A stretch of 64,000 nucleotides of DNA from Roseovarius azorensis (GCF_900109455.1 NZ_FOAG01000013.1:22831-86830), one strand, 5' to 3'. Shown: positions 1-10,253, counted from the first letter of the stretch. Translations and numbers: made by a program. Notes: generated by a model from the sequence alone, not told the origin.

Positions 1-885
1 CTGGTGATCTCCGGCGGCGGCGGCATAGGGGATCAGGATCGCGGGCCGCCCGATCACGGCGATATCCGCCAGACTCGACGCGCCCGCCCGGCTGATGATC
101 AGCTGCGCCTCGCTCATCAGACGCGGTACATCGCGGAAAAACGGCTTTACGTCAGCGTCGATCCCCGCTTCGGCATAATATCTCGCCACCCGGCCGCCAT
201 CCTCCTCGCGCGCCTGATGGCTGACCCTGATGTTGCGCAGCATCGCTTCGGGCAGCGCCGCAATCGCAGGCGGCACCACGTCGCTCAGGATGCGCGCGCC
301 CTGCGAGCCGCCGATCACCAGCACCGACATCGGATATTCGCCGGGCGGGATATAGCCCGCGCCCGCCCGTTCCAGCACCGCGGCGCGCACCGGGTTGCCA
401 ACCGCCACACCCTCGACCCCCTCGGGCAAAGTCGTCGGCCATGTACCACAAGCCACGACATCGACCCGGCGCGAGAATATCCGGTTGACCCGCCCCAGAA
501 CGCCATTCTGCTCGTGCACCATGCGCGGGCACCGCAACAGCCACGCCGCCGCAAGCGCCGGAATGCTCGGATAGCCGCCAAAGCCGACGACCACATCGGG
601 TCTGTCCCGCAGCATCCGCAGCACGGCCCCGATCACACCCCCCGTCACATGAAACGGTACCAGCACCTTGTTGATCAATCCGCCGCGCGCGAATGTGGCG
701 CTCGCCACCTGCTCGATCTCGACCGAATGCGGAAAGCCGCCCACATAGCGCACGCCGCGCGCATCCGTCGACAGCCGCACCCGCCAGCCCCGGCGCAGCA
801 TCACCTCGGCCAGCGCCTGCGCGGGAAACATGTGCCCCCCGGTGCCGCCCGCCGCGATGATCAGTAGCGGTTGCCGGTCGCTCAT
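1..885 (-). CDS. murG: UDP-N-acetylglucosamine transferase MurG (3' end beyond window)
   Basis: MurG adds GlcNAc to lipid I to make lipid II at the inner face of the cytoplasmic membrane. Read from the ATG at 885 the frame is open to the window edge (295 codons visible), so the C-terminus is missing. Visible hallmarks are the N-terminal GGTGGH loop (residues 13-18), the FGGYPS segment, the HEQN motif, a GGSQGA loop that binds the UDP-sugar, and a GAS-SLADI segment near the visible end. Its start overlaps the ftsW stop as ATGA, so translation is probably coupled. The usual next genes, murC and murB, would lie outside to the left. Confidence 0.97.
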   Translation of the reverse strand, partial: MSDRQPLLIIAAGGTGGHMFPAQALAEVMLRRGWRVRLSTDARGVRYVGGFPHSVEIEQVASATFARGGLINKVLVPFHVTGGVIGAVLRMLRDRPDVVVGFGGYPSIPALAAAWLLRCPRMVHEQNGVLGRVNRIFSRRVDVVACGTWPTTLPEGVEGVAVGNPVRAAVLERAGAGYIPPGEYPMSVLVIGGSQGARILSDVVPPAIAALPEAMLRNIRVSHQAREEDGGRVARYYAEAGIDADVKPFFRDVPRLMSEAQLIISRAGASSLADIAVIGRPAILIPYAAAAGDHQ

Positions 886-2045
886 CGCCGCCCTCGCAGA
901 ATATCCCCGATCTCACCCTGGGGCCGCGTGCGCGTGAACGCCAGCAACATGCCCACGGCAATGCCGCCTGCCACCACCGACGAGCCGCCATAGCTCACGA
1001 ATGGCAGGGTCATCCCCTTGGCCGGCAAAAGCCGCACCGCAACGCCCATGTTGATCATCGCCTGAGCGCCGATGATGACGGTCAACCCGGTGCCCGCCAG
1101 CCGGATGAACGGATCGCGTTCGCGCATCAGCCGGATGAACGAACGCACCACGATCCCGCTGTAAAGCGCGATGATGCACAGCACCAGCACCAGCCCGTAT
1201 TCCTCGGCCGCCACCGCGATGATGAAATCGGTATGCGCGTCCGGCAGGCTCCATTTAACCTGCCCCTCGCCCACCCCCACACCAAAGAACCCACCCTCGC
1301 GGATCGCATTGGTGGCAAAGCCAAGCTGCGTCGTCGGATCCACATCGGGGCTCAGAAACCCGTCGATCCGTCGCGCGAAATGCTCGGAATTGGAATAGAC
1401 GACAGACCCGGCCAGCACCACGCCCCCGGCCATGATCAGCAACAGCATCACCGGCGCACCGGCGACGAAATACATCACCCCCCAGCCGAACAGCACCAGC
1501 GCCGCCTGCCCGAAATCGGGCTGGATCGCCAGCAGGCCGACAATCGCCATCGTCAGCCCGAAGGACCAGCTCTGCCCCGGCGGGCCGCCGATCTGCTGGC
1601 TTGCCGCCATCATCCAGGCCGCGACCACCACAAACGCGGGCTTGAGGAATTCCGACGGCTGCACGCTGGCAAATCCCAGACTGTACCAGCGCACCGCCCC
1701 TTTGCCGAAATCGGTGCCGAACAGCGGCAACAGCGCCAGCGCCACGAACGCGGCCAGAAACCCCAGCACCGCCAGCCGCCGCACCAGATCGGGCCGCATC
1801 ATCGAAAAGAGAACCATCGCCACCAGCGCCACGCCGCCAAAGACCGCCTGCCGCTGCACATAGTGAAACGCCGGAAACCCGTTCTTTTCCGCCAGCGGCG
1901 GCGAGGCCGCGAGGCCCAGCAGAATTCCGATGCAGAACAGGATCAGTACGCAGGTGAACGACCATTTGTCGATCGTGCGCCACCACTTCGGGATCACGGG
2001 TTCCGCGTCCCGCAAGGGCACTGCCCCATAGACCATCTCTGTCAT
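882..2045 (-). CDS. ftsW: Peptidoglycan glycosyltransferase/division protein FtsW
   Basis: This is a SEDS-family polytopic membrane protein (387 aa, usual length) that polymerises septal glycan together with FtsI. About ten hydrophobic segments are visible. Family landmarks are the QPSEFLKPA stretch, an IQPDFGQ segment, the large loop around [13 protein letters not shown], and [10 protein letters not shown] near the C-terminus. The ATG at 2045 is followed by a soluble N-terminal tail ending KWWRTIDKW before the first helix. It overlaps murG by 4 bases. It is separated from murD by an oppositely oriented flavoprotein gene, so it may need its own promoter in the gap 2046-2170. FtsW is favoured over RodA because of the dcw context. 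Confidence 0.96.
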   Translation of the reverse strand: MTEMVYGAVPLRDAEPVIPKWWRTIDKWSFTCVLILFCIGILLGLAASPPLAEKNGFPAFHYVQRQAVFGGVALVAMVLFSMMRPDLVRRLAVLGFLAAFVALALLPLFGTDFGKGAVRWYSLGFASVQPSEFLKPAFVVVAAWMMAASQQIGGPPGQSWSFGLTMAIVGLLAIQPDFGQAALVLFGWGVMYFVAGAPVMLLLIMAGGVVLAGSVVYSNSEHFARRIDGFLSPDVDPTTQLGFATNAIREGGFFGVGVGEGQVKWSLPDAHTDFIIAVAAEEYGLVLVLCIIALYSGIVVRSFIRLMRERDPFIRLAGTGLTVIIGAQAMINMGVAVRLLPAKGMTLPFVSYGGSSVVAGGIAVGMLLAFTRTRPQGEIGDILRGRR

Positions 2046-2170
2046 TTGCCTGCCGCCTCATGCATCTTGCGCCCCTTTGCGGGGTCTAACACTGATCCTA
2101 GCGCCATTTGCGTCTTATTGCCAGCGCAAACCCCTTGCCTTCACGCGGCTTTTCGCATCTCTGACGCCCC

Positions 2171-3358
2171 ATGAGCACGACCTGCGACACACTTGTTCTC
2201 GGCGCAGGGGCCGCAGGCCTGATGTGCGCGGCCCATGCCGGACCCGGCACGCTGATCGTCGATCATGCAGCCTCCCCCGGCGAGAAAATCCGCATTTCGG
2301 GCGGCGGGCGCTGCAATTTCACCAATCTTCATACTGGCCCTGAAAACTTCCTCTCCGCCAACCCGCATTTCTGCAAGTCCGCCCTGTCACGCTATACACA
2401 ATGGGATTTCATCGACCTGATGGCGCAACACGGCATCGCCTGGCACGAGAAAACCCTGGGGCAGCTCTTCTGCGACGGCAAGGCGACGCAGGTGGTGGCG
2501 ATGCTGGTCACCGAACTGCGCCGCGCCGGGGCCGATCTCTGGCTCTCGACCACCTTGCGCGACATCCGCCATGACGGCAGCCGCTTTTGCGCCATACTGG
2601 AGCGTGAAGGCAAGACCCGTCAGATCACCGCCCGCAACCTCGTTCTGGCCACCGGCGGCAAGTCGATCCCCAAAATGGGCGCAACCGGCCTTGCCTATGA
2701 TATCGCCCGCCAGTTTGGCCACAACGTCACCGAAACCCGCCCCGCGCTGGTGCCGCTCACCTTTTCCGAGGGCCCCTTCGCGCCCCTCTCCGGCACAGCG
2801 CTGCCGGTGCGCGCCACCTGCAACGGCACCGCCTTCGACGAGGCAGCACTTTTCACCCATCGCGGTCTCTCGGGGCCCGCGATCCTGCAAATATCGTCAG
2901 TTTGGCGCGAGGGTCTGCCGGTCACGCTGGATCTGGATCCCGGGGCCAGGCTGCTTGACGCTCTGCGCGCGCAGCGCCGGACCGAGGGTCGGCGCAACCT
3001 GACCACCGAACTCGGCCACCACCTGCCCGCCCGGCTGGTGACTTACCTCACCCCCCGGCTCGATCTCACCGGCAATCTCGCCGACCAGTCCGACGCGCGG
3101 CTCGTCCAGATCACCGACGCCCTGCGCGCCTGGCATCTCAGACCCACCGGCACCGAGGGCTACCGCACCGCCGAGGTCACCCTCGGAGGTATCGCGACCG
3201 ACGGGCTGTCCTCGAAAACCTTGGAGTCCAAACATCTCCCCGGCCTCTACGCCATCGGCGAGGCGGTCGATGTCACCGGCTGGCTCGGCGGCTACAATTT
3301 CCAATGGGCATGGTCCTCGGGCTGGGCTGCCGGACAGGCGATCGCAACGCGGGCCTGA
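2171..3358 (+). CDS. HI0933-like NAD(P)/FAD-dependent oxidoreductase
   Basis: This is a flavoprotein of the HI0933/BaiN-like family (395 aa). A dinucleotide-binding GAGAAG loop lies at residues 11-16. The family signature SGGGRCNFTN lies at about 42-51. A second nucleotide segment (LATGGKSIP) sits mid-protein, and the C-terminal GEAVDVTGWLGGYNFQ motif closes the FAD site. The substrate is not known for most members, so no reaction is assigned. The gene runs against the dcw cluster, inserted between murD and ftsW. No strong Shine-Dalgarno precedes the ATG at 2171. A hairpin (GCAAAT-GGGG-ATTTGC) follows the stop codon. Confidence 0.9.
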   Translation: MSTTCDTLVLGAGAAGLMCAAHAGPGTLIVDHAASPGEKIRISGGGRCNFTNLHTGPENFLSANPHFCKSALSRYTQWDFIDLMAQHGIAWHEKTLGQLFCDGKATQVVAMLVTELRRAGADLWLSTTLRDIRHDGSRFCAILEREGKTRQITARNLVLATGGKSIPKMGATGLAYDIARQFGHNVTETRPALVPLTFSEGPFAPLSGTALPVRATCNGTAFDEAALFTHRGLSGPAILQISSVWREGLPVTLDLDPGARLLDALRAQRRTEGRRNLTTELGHHLPARLVTYLTPRLDLTGNLADQSDARLVQITDALRAWHLRPTGTEGYRTAEVTLGGIATDGLSSKTLESKHLPGLYAIGEAVDVTGWLGGYNFQWAWSSGWAAGQAIATRA

Positions 3359-3362
3359 CCTG

Positions 3363-3378
3363 GCAAATGGGGATTTGC
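3363..3378. terminator. Hairpin between convergent flavoprotein gene and murD
   Basis: GCAAAT, loop GGGG, ATTTGC form a perfect 6-bp stem in the 77-bp gap between two convergent genes. No clear T-run follows on the plus strand. On the minus strand the tract before it is T-rich. It could serve both directions but is weak. Confidence 0.45.
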
Positions 3379-3402
3379 ATCAGAAAGAAACCCGGACCAG
3401 AG

Positions 3403-3425
3403 TTTCCTCCTGGTGAAAATACCCG
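3403..3425. repeat. 23-nt intergenic repeat, copy 1
   Basis: A 23-nt sequence beginning TTTCCTCCTGGTG and ending AAAATACCCG. It aligns without gaps to 20167-20189, differing at 4 positions. A weaker relative on the opposite strand lies at about 4855-4877. All copies are intergenic, here beside the 3' end of murD. I take it for a dispersed intergenic element of this genome; its function is unknown. Confidence 0.5.
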
Positions 3426-3435
3426 GAATGCCGCC

Positions 3436-4833
3436 CTATAGACGCGCGCGCACCTCAGCGATGAAATCCTCGCCGCGCCGCTCGAAATTGTCATACTGAT
3501 CGAAACTCGCCGCCGCCGGGGCCAGCAGCACCACATCGCCCGGCTCGGCATCTTCCACGGCCCGTCCGACCGCACGCGCCATGGTGGTGCATACCTCGCT
3601 CTCGACCCCCTCCAAACCAAGGGCGAACTGCGCCGCCTCGCGCCCGATCACATAGGCCCTGCGCACATGCGCGAGGCCGGGTTTCAGCCCGGCAAGCCCG
3701 CCCTCCTTCTCCAGCCCGCCACAGATCCAGCGGATATTCTCGAACGCCAGCAGCGCCTTGAGCGCGCTGTCCACATTGGTGGCCTTGCTGTCGTTGACGA
3801 ATGTGACGCCACTCTTCTCCGCCACCCGCTGACTGCGATGCGGCAGGCCGGCAAAACTGCGAAAGCCCTGCTCGATCACCCGTGGCGCCAGCCCCAGCGT
3901 GCGCGCCGCAGCATAGGCGGCGCAGGCGTTCTGATGGTTGTGCGCACCGGGCAGGCCTTTGATCCCGCGCAGGTCGATCGACCCGACCTGCCGGCCCTGC
4001 CGATATTCGCTCAGAAACCCCTTGCGCGCGAACACCGACCAGCCGGGGCCGGACAGCTTGCGCGCGACCGATACCCGGATCACCCGGTCATCGCCGGACC
4101 CCTCGCTCAGCTGCCCCGCCAGATAACGCCCCTCGTCCTCATCGACGCCGATCACCGCTCGGTCCGGGCCACCCTCGGCAAAGAGCCGCCGCTTGGCGGC
4201 GAAATAACCGCCAAGACCGCCGTGCCGGTCCAGATGATCGGGCGAGAAATTGGTGAACACCGCCACATCCGGCGTCAGCGCGCGCGCAAGATCCGTCTGG
4301 TAACTCGACAGTTCCAGCACCACAACCCCGCCATCGCCCGGCGGGTCGATATCCAGCACGCCGCGCCCGATATTGCCCGCCAGCTGCGCCTCACGGCCTG
4401 CCTCGCGCAGCACATGGTGGATCAGCGCCGAAGTGGTGGATTTGCCGTTGCTGCCGGTCACAGCGACAACACGTGGGGCCACGTCGAGATCGTCCCACGC
4501 CTGCGTCGCCAGCGACCGGAAGAACAGGCCGATATCGTTGTCCACCGGCACACCCGCCTCCTGTGCGGCTGCGATCACCCGGTTGGGCGCCGGATAGAGA
4601 TGCGGGATACCGGGGCTGACGATCAGTGCCGCCACCCCGTCGAATGCACCGGCGCGACTAAAATCCGCGATGCGGAACCCTTCGGCCTCCGCCGCCACGC
4701 GCGCCGCCTCGTTGTCGTCCCAGCACAGCGGCACCGCACCGCCCGCGCGCAGCGCCCGCGCCGCCGACAGGCCCGAACGCCCCAGCCCGAGCACGGCAAC
4801 CCTTGCTCCCTCAAAGCCCCTGACAGGTATCAT
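3436..4833 (-). CDS. murD: UDP-N-acetylmuramoyl-L-alanine--D-glutamate ligase MurD
   Basis: MurD is the cytoplasmic Mur ligase that adds D-glutamate to UDP-MurNAc-L-Ala. The N-terminal UDP-binding fold shows GLGRSG near residue 18. The ATP loop GSNGKST lies at about 127-133, followed by the central [11 protein letters not shown] segment and the C-terminal domain with [10 protein letters not shown] chose the ATG at 4833 (465 aa, [12 protein letters not shown]), preceded by AGAGGG five bases upstream. An in-frame ATG at 4848 and further upstream codons would add a tail unlike the family. In many relatives murD follows mraY directly. Here a K+ channel and a DUF4236 gene separate them, so murD probably has its own promoter between 4834 and 5079. 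Confidence 0.95.
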   Translation of the reverse strand: MIPVRGFEGARVAVLGLGRSGLSAARALRAGGAVPLCWDDNEAARVAAEAEGFRIADFSRAGAFDGVAALIVSPGIPHLYPAPNRVIAAAQEAGVPVDNDIGLFFRSLATQAWDDLDVAPRVVAVTGSNGKSTTSALIHHVLREAGREAQLAGNIGRGVLDIDPPGDGGVVVLELSSYQTDLARALTPDVAVFTNFSPDHLDRHGGLGGYFAAKRRLFAEGGPDRAVIGVDEDEGRYLAGQLSEGSGDDRVIRVSVARKLSGPGWSVFARKGFLSEYRQGRQVGSIDLRGIKGLPGAHNHQNACAAYAAARTLGLAPRVIEQGFRSFAGLPHRSQRVAEKSGVTFVNDSKATNVDSALKALLAFENIRWICGGLEKEGGLAGLKPGLAHVRRAYVIGREAAQFALGLEGVESEVCTTMARAVGRAVEDAEPGDVVLLAPAAASFDQYDNFERRGEDFIAEVRARL

Positions 4834-4922
4834 TCCGACCCTCTGCATCCTTCCCCGGTATTTGCGCCGGGACAGGGACAATATGCAAGCCGCGGCTGCG
4901 GCGCCTGACCGCAAACCCCGTA

Positions 4923-4941
4923 GGGCGGGGTTCCACCCCGC
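4923..4941. repeat. GC-rich hairpin element upstream of murD
   Basis: GCGGGGT (4925-4931), loop TCC, ACCCCGC (4935-4941) form a perfect 7-bp stem. It lies in the 246-bp gap between murD and the DUF4236 gene. On the minus strand it is downstream of DUF4236, so it may end that transcript. No T-run follows. Nothing else recognisable was seen in 4834-5079 apart from the degenerate repeat at about 4855-4877. Confidence 0.4.
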
Positions 4942-5079
4942 AACCTGCATCCGCCGTTCTTCACCCTGTGCAAAGACGCCGCCATCGTTACATGGTCACG
5001 CGCACGACGATGGCCCGCCCGTCACAAACATGGAAAGCTATGTGAAAAATACCTTGGTTGCGCCGCAGAAATGCGGTCA

Positions 5080-5403
5080 TCAAAGCATTCGACCGACACC
5101 CCAGAGAATGATCAGAACCCAGACAAGCACTCCGATCCAACCGAAAAATCCAAGCTTTGCGCCTCCGCCGGGAACATTGTCAGGCTTTGCCGCATCCTGC
5201 GTATCCGCCCGTTTCGCTGCAGCCTTGACCTTCCTGCTGACGTGCAGTCCGGAACCGGGGATGCCGACACTTACTGTTGTGCCGCTGGTCCCGGTGGTAA
5301 TGCCTGCACCACGCGGCCCGATACGTGCGCTGACGCCCTTCTTTGTCAGATTCAACCGCACGCCCGGCGCGATTTTCATGGTTCTCCTGAAACGCAATAC
5401 CAT
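5080..5403 (-). CDS. DUF4236 domain protein with C-terminal membrane helix
   Basis: This is a 107-aa protein of unknown function. Residues 1-55 match the DUF4236 pattern: an N-terminal LRFRRTMKIAPGVRLNLTK, then GVSARIGPRGAG and repeated G/T-rich strand-like segments ending GIPGSGLH. A basic, alanine-rich linker leads to one hydrophobic segment (GFFGWIGVLVWVLIILWG) at the extreme C-terminus. That suggests a tail-anchored membrane protein. I chose the ATG at 5403 because homologues begin this way; an in-frame start at 5424 adds seven unlike residues. It is divergent from the K+ channel gene with 44 bp between starts, so the two may share a regulatory region. Confidence 0.75.
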   Translation of the reverse strand: MVLRFRRTMKIAPGVRLNLTKKGVSARIGPRGAGITTGTSGTTVSVGIPGSGLHVSRKVKAAAKRADTQDAAKPDNVPGGGAKLGFFGWIGVLVWVLIILWGVGRML

Positions 5404-5447
5404 GCTAGCCTCCCGCTTATGCAACTTCCAGCTTAGCGAAACGCTCC

Positions 5448-6185
5448 ATGCTCCAAAAGAAACTTTCTCAGGCGCTTGATCCGGAAATGCACGATGGCCC
5501 CGGCCTTTCGCGTACCAACAACTGGATCGTGGCTCTGATCTGTTTGTCGATCCTGCTCGGGGTCTTTGAAACGGAACCGAATCTCACCCACGGGCTGGAA
5601 CCTCTCTATGCGGCGGCGCATCTGTTTTTCTTTGCCGCTTTTCTCATCGAATATCTCGCCCGACTCTACGCCGCATCTCTCAATCCACGTTACGGCTCAC
5701 CATGGCGTTATGCCCTGACCTTTGCCTCCCTGGTTGATCTCATCGTCCTGTTGGCCTTTATATTCCCCTTCCTCGGGCTTGAGGCGACATTGTTTCGCAT
5801 GTTCCGTGCCGCCCGACTGGTGCGTCTCGCCCGCCTTGGGCGATACTCACTCGCCATGCAGATGATCTCGCAAGCGATAGTCCAAAGACGCTATGAACTG
5901 GGCGTCAGCATTGTTGCCGCCTTTGGCCTCATGTTGCTGTCGTCCACAGCACTTTATCTGGCCGAACGCGACTTCCAGCCAGAGAACTTCGGCTCCATAC
6001 CTCGCGCGATGTGGTGGTCTGTGGCCACATTGACAACTGTCGGTTATGGCGACATCGTGCCTGTCACACCTTTAGGCCGCATATTCGCTGCATTCACCGC
6101 GATCACCGGGATCGGATTCATCGCGTTACCCACGGGCATTCTTGCCGGGGCCTTCAGCGAAGCGCTTCAGAACATACGGAAATGA
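5448..6185 (+). CDS. Voltage-gated K+ channel family protein
   Basis: This is a 245-aa inner-membrane channel subunit with the six-helix voltage-gated fold. Helix S4 carries arginine at every third position (R117, 120, 123, 126, 129, 132), an unusually regular voltage-sensor pattern. The pore loop contains the K+ selectivity filter TVGYGD at 197-202, followed by the last helix (GIGFIALPTGILAGAF). No cytoplasmic regulatory domain is visible after S6. No good ribosome site precedes the ATG at 5448, and an internal ATG at 5487 is possible. The gene lies against the dcw genes between DUF4236 and mraY, so it looks like an insertion into the cell-wall cluster. A role in membrane potential or K+ flux is inferred. 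Confidence 0.9.
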   Translation: MLQKKLSQALDPEMHDGPGLSRTNNWIVALICLSILLGVFETEPNLTHGLEPLYAAAHLFFFAAFLIEYLARLYAASLNPRYGSPWRYALTFASLVDLIVLLAFIFPFLGLEATLFRMFRAARLVRLARLGRYSLAMQMISQAIVQRRYELGVSIVAAFGLMLLSSTALYLAERDFQPENFGSIPRAMWWSVATLTTVGYGDIVPVTPLGRIFAAFTAITGIGFIALPTGILAGAFSEALQNIRK

Positions 6186-6236
6186 TCCTGGCACGGCCTT
6201 GATCCGTCTGTTTCTCAAGCCAATACTCGCTACCCC

Positions 6237-7319
6237 TCACCGCAGCTTCAACGTCGCAAGCCCGATCATCGCGAGGATCAGTGCGATGATCCAGAAGCGG
6301 ATCACGATCTGAGGCTCGGCCCAGCCCTTCTTTTCGTAATGATGATGAATCGGGGCCATCAGGAACACCCGCTTGCCGGTGCGCTTGAAATAGAGCACCT
6401 GGATGATCACCGACAGCGCCTCGACCACGAACAGACCGCCGACGATGGCCAGTACCAGCTCGTGCTTGGTGGCTACCGCAATCGCCCCCAGCGCACCGCC
6501 CAGCGCCAGCGAGCCGGTATCGCCCATGAACACCGCCGCCGGCGGCGCATTATACCACAGAAACCCCAGGCCGCCGCCCATCAGCCCGGCGACAAAGATC
6601 AGGATCTCGCCCGTGCCCGGCACGTAATGCAGGCCAAGGTACTCGGTGAAATCGGTTCGCCCGACCGTATACGCAATCACCCCCAGCGCACCCGAGGCGA
6701 TCATCACCGGCATGATCGCCAGCCCGTCCAGCCCGTCGGTCAGGTTCACCGCATTGGCCGCGCCCACGATCACGATCATCGCGAAGGGAACAAAAAAGAC
6801 GCCCAGATTGACCAGCACATCCTTGAACACCGGCAGCGCCAGTTGATACTGCAACGCCGCCGGATGGTTGTAGCTTGCCCAATAGGCCGCGATGATCGCG
6901 ATGGCAAGGCCAAGCCCCAGCCGCACGCGCCCCGGCACACCCTTTACATTGCCCCTGGACACCTTGGCGTAATCATCGGCAAAACCGATCAGACCGAACG
7001 CCAGCGTGACAAACAGCACCAGCCAGACATAGGGATTGTCCAGCCGCGCCCAGAGCAGCGTCGAGGTCAGCAGCGCCCCCACGATCAGAAGCCCCCCCAT
7101 CGTCGGCGTGCCCGCCTTGGAAAAATGCCCCTCAGGCCCGTCGCTGCGAATCGGCTGACCCTTGCCCTGCCGCTTGCGCAGTACCAGGATCAGCGGCGGG
7201 CCGAACAGGAACCCGAACACCAGCGCCGTCATGAACGCCCCGCCCGCGCGGAACGTGATGTAACGAAAGAGGTTGAATATGTCGCCGCCATCCGACAGCG
7301 CCGTCAGCCAATACAGCAT
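6237..7319 (-). CDS. mraY: Phospho-N-acetylmuramoyl-pentapeptide transferase MraY
   Basis: MraY transfers phospho-MurNAc-pentapeptide to undecaprenyl phosphate, giving lipid I in the inner membrane. The 360-aa polytopic protein has the expected landmarks: GTPTMGG in the first cytoplasmic loop, [13 protein letters not shown] with the paired aspartates, [25 protein letters not shown], and the histidine-rich MAPIHHHYE near the C-terminus. The ATG at 7319 directly abuts the murF stop (7320-7322), consistent with one transcript from murF. Just 50 bp separate its stop from the convergent channel gene. Confidence 0.97.
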   Translation of the reverse strand: MLYWLTALSDGGDIFNLFRYITFRAGGAFMTALVFGFLFGPPLILVLRKRQGKGQPIRSDGPEGHFSKAGTPTMGGLLIVGALLTSTLLWARLDNPYVWLVLFVTLAFGLIGFADDYAKVSRGNVKGVPGRVRLGLGLAIAIIAAYWASYNHPAALQYQLALPVFKDVLVNLGVFFVPFAMIVIVGAANAVNLTDGLDGLAIMPVMIASGALGVIAYTVGRTDFTEYLGLHYVPGTGEILIFVAGLMGGGLGFLWYNAPPAAVFMGDTGSLALGGALGAIAVATKHELVLAIVGGLFVVEALSVIIQVLYFKRTGKRVFLMAPIHHHYEKKGWAEPQIVIRFWIIALILAMIGLATLKLR

Positions 7320-8756
7320 CTAGCCGTTTCCTTTCTCAGCACTGCGGGCCGCGCGGCGCAGCGCCTCGACCACCAGGCTCACCCGGCTCCCCTTCGAGCC
7401 CTTGACCAGCACGACATCGCCCGCATCTATCAGGCGATGCGCCTGTTCGGCCAGAGCCTCCGGTGTTTCTGCCCATCTGCCCCGCCGGACCTCGGGCAGC
7501 ACCTCCCAGAGGGCGCGCATTCTCGATCCCACGCAATGAATTTCGTCGATCGCGGCTATCTCCGGCAGGGTCGCCAACTCTGCGTGCAGCGCCTGCTCAC
7601 GCACGCCCAGTTCCAGCATATCACCCAGAATGGCGATCCTGCGGCCCCTGGACACCCGCCCCACCCCGTCGCGCGGCCGCGCGGCGGCCAGCACCTCAAG
7701 GGCTGCGGCCATCGAGGCGGGATTGGCGTTGAACGCATCGTCAATAAGGTCGATGCTGATCCCGTCATTCGCCAGATCAAGCACCAGTTCCTCGCGCGTG
7801 CCGCGCCCCGCGGGCGGGGACCAGCCCGCCAGATCGGCCATCGCCACCGCCCGGTCAAGCTCCAGTACCCGCACCACCGCCAGAACCGCCAGCGCGTTCA
7901 GCGCGAAATGCCGTCCCGGCACGCCGACCTTGTAGACCAGCGGCGTGCGCCAGGCGCGGGCATGGCCCACCGTGGCCCGCTCGTGCAACTCGACCTTCAT
8001 CAGCCGGTGATGCGCGCCCGGCGCCGCGCCGAAACTGATCACCCGGCCCGCCAGACGCTCCGCCGCCGCCCGCAGGATCGGGGTCACCTCCAGATCGGCG
8101 TTGATCACCGCCACGCCCCCCGGCTCCAGCCCCTCGAAGATGCAGGCCTTTTCGCGGGCGATCCCCTCGATATTCTCGAACGCCTCCAGATGCGCCGCCG
8201 CCACCGTGGTGATCAGCGCCACATGCGGTCGCGCCATCCGCGCCAGCGGCGCGATCTCGCCGGGATGGTTCATGCCGATCTCGATCACGGCAAACTCGGC
8301 ATCGGCAGGCATCCGCGCCAGCGTCAGCGGCACGCCCCAGTGGTTGTTGTAACTGGCCTCGGCCGCATGGCTGCGTCCTTGATGCGCCAGCACATCGCGC
8401 AGCATCTCCTTGGTCGAGGTCTTGCCGACCGAGCCGGTAACCGCCACCACTTGCGCCCGCGCCCGCGCGCGCCCCGCCCGTCCCAGCGCCTCCAATCCCG
8501 CCTGCACATCCTCAACAATCAGAAGCGGCGCATCCGGCTGCACCCCTTCCGGGATGCGGCTGACCATTGCCGCCGCGGCCCCCCTGGCCAGCGCCTGCAC
8601 CACGAACTCATGCCCGTCGCGTGCAGCGCTCAGCGCCACGAACAGATCCCCCGGCCGCAGCGTCCGCGTGTCGATCGACACACCGCTGGCCTGCCAGTCG
8701 GCGGTGATCCGCCCGCCCGTGGCCACAGCGGCCTCCTGCGCCGACCAGAGCGTCAT
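7320..8756 (-). CDS. murF: UDP-N-acetylmuramoyl-tripeptide--D-Ala-D-Ala ligase MurF
   Basis: This cytoplasmic Mur ligase (478 aa) adds D-Ala-D-Ala to the UDP-MurNAc-tripeptide. It shows the ATP loop VTGSVGKTSTKEML, the family segment NNHWGVPLTLA, the IEIGMNHPGEI motif, and DDAFNANPASMAAAL plus GDMLELG in the C-terminal half. It ends in KGSKGSRVSLVVEAL, which is typical. Its start overlaps the murE stop as ATGA and its stop abuts mraY. Confidence 0.96.
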   Translation of the reverse strand: MTLWSAQEAAVATGGRITADWQASGVSIDTRTLRPGDLFVALSAARDGHEFVVQALARGAAAAMVSRIPEGVQPDAPLLIVEDVQAGLEALGRAGRARARAQVVAVTGSVGKTSTKEMLRDVLAHQGRSHAAEASYNNHWGVPLTLARMPADAEFAVIEIGMNHPGEIAPLARMARPHVALITTVAAAHLEAFENIEGIAREKACIFEGLEPGGVAVINADLEVTPILRAAAERLAGRVISFGAAPGAHHRLMKVELHERATVGHARAWRTPLVYKVGVPGRHFALNALAVLAVVRVLELDRAVAMADLAGWSPPAGRGTREELVLDLANDGISIDLIDDAFNANPASMAAALEVLAAARPRDGVGRVSRGRRIAILGDMLELGVREQALHAELATLPEIAAIDEIHCVGSRMRALWEVLPEVRRGRWAETPEALAEQAHRLIDAGDVVLVKGSKGSRVSLVVEALRRAARSAEKGNG

Positions 8757-10237
8757 ACCCGCCCCCCGTCCAGCACCGACACCGCAAGGCTCGCCTGTTC
8801 GGCATCGTCAAAGGGCAGCACGTCATCGCCCACCGTCTGCCCCGTCTCATGCCCCTTGCCGCAGATCAGCAGGGCATCGCCCGGCCCCAGCATGTCCACT
8901 CCGCGCAGGATCGCCTCGGCGCGATCGCCCACCTCCCGCGCCGCCGGACAGCCCGCCAGCACCGCCGCGCGGATCGCCGCCGGATCCTCGGAGCGCGGGT
9001 TGTCATCGGTCACGATCACCAGATCGGCATGATCCGCCGCCGCCTGCCCCATCAGCGGGCGCTTGGCGCGGTCGCGGTCGCCACCCGCGCCCACGATGGC
9101 GATGAGCCGGCCCATCACATGCGGGCGCAGCGCGCGGATCGCGGTGGCCACCGCATCGGGCGTATGGGCGTAATCGACGAACACCGCGGCGCCGTTCTCG
9201 CGCCGCGCCGCCAGCTGCATCCGCCCGCGCACCGTCTTCATCGCGCCCAATGTCTCGAACACCCGTTCGGGATCGGAACCGGTCCCGATCGCCAGCCCGG
9301 CGGCCAGCAGCACGTTTTCCGCCTGGAACCCTCCGATCAGATGCAGCCGCAGCTGATGCACCCGATCCTCCCAGGCGAACCGCATGACCTGCCCCGTCGC
9401 ATCAAAACGCTGCGCCATCAGATGCAGATCCGCCCCCGGCCTGCGCCCGACCGAGATCAGATCCTGCCCGCGCGCCGCCGCAATCGCCGCCATGTCGCCG
9501 CCGCGCGGGTCGTCGATATTGATCACCGCAACCCCATCCTCGGACAGCACTCGGGCGAAAAGCCCCGCCTTGGCGGAGAAATATTCGTCAAACGTGGCGT
9601 GGTAATCCAGATGATCCTGGGTGAAATTCGTGAACCCTGCCGCCATCAGCCGCACACCGTCCAGCCGCCGCTGCGCCAGACCATGCGACGAGGCCTCCAT
9701 CGCCGCATGCGTCACCCCCGCCGCCTCGCATTTTGCCAGCAACCGGTGCAGGGTGATCGGCTCGGGCGTGGTGTGATGCAGCGGCGCGCTATAGGCCCCC
9801 TCCACCCCGGTGGTGCCCAGGTTGACCGCGTCGAATCCCAGCCTCTCCCAGATCTGCCGGGTAAAGGTCGCCACCGATGTCTTGCCGTTGGTGCCGGTCA
9901 CCGCCACCATGGTCTCGGGCTGCGCACCGAACCAGAGGGCAGCGGCGAAGGCCAGCGTCTGACGCGGATCCTCGGCGACGATCAGCGCCGCATCGCTCTG
10001 TTCCAGATCCTCGCGGGCGATCCGCAGGCCCTCGGCATCGGTCAGAACGGCGCCGGCTCCCTGCCGCAGGGCGTAGCTGATGAACTCTGCACCATGCAGC
10101 CGCGTGCCGGGCAGGGCGGCGAACAGATAGCCGTCGCGCACCTCGCGGCTGTCCACGGCAAGACCCGTCACCTGCGCGTGCCGCCCGGCCTGCGCAGTCA
10201 GGCCAAGCTCTGCCAATGATCTGATCTGCCCCACCAC
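8753..10237 (-). CDS. murE: UDP-MurNAc-L-Ala-D-Glu--meso-diaminopimelate ligase MurE
   Basis: MurE adds the third amino acid to the peptidoglycan stem peptide. The ATP loop GTNGKTS lies at residues 115-121. EASSHGL and the NFTQDHLDYH segment follow, and the C-terminal domain carries DNPRSEDP. The DNPR motif is the known marker of meso-diaminopimelate specificity, as expected for a Gram-negative. The length (494 aa) is normal. It overlaps murF by 4 bases and is 16 bases from ftsI, so it sits inside the mra transcript. Confidence 0.97.
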   Translation of the reverse strand: MVGQIRSLAELGLTAQAGRHAQVTGLAVDSREVRDGYLFAALPGTRLHGAEFISYALRQGAGAVLTDAEGLRIAREDLEQSDAALIVAEDPRQTLAFAAALWFGAQPETMVAVTGTNGKTSVATFTRQIWERLGFDAVNLGTTGVEGAYSAPLHHTTPEPITLHRLLAKCEAAGVTHAAMEASSHGLAQRRLDGVRLMAAGFTNFTQDHLDYHATFDEYFSAKAGLFARVLSEDGVAVINIDDPRGGDMAAIAAARGQDLISVGRRPGADLHLMAQRFDATGQVMRFAWEDRVHQLRLHLIGGFQAENVLLAAGLAIGTGSDPERVFETLGAMKTVRGRMQLAARRENGAAVFVDYAHTPDAVATAIRALRPHVMGRLIAIVGAGGDRDRAKRPLMGQAAADHADLVIVTDDNPRSEDPAAIRAAVLAGCPAAREVGDRAEAILRGVDMLGPGDALLICGKGHETGQTVGDDVLPFDDAEQASLAVSVLDGGRV

Positions 10238-10253
10238 GCTGCCCCGTTGCCGT

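Noticed and set aside
6339..9032. Very long plus-strand open frame (about 900 codons) across mraY, murF and murE
   Set aside because: It is antisense to three certain genes, its product is Arg/His/Pro/Gln-rich without any domain, and such frames are expected in GC-rich DNA.
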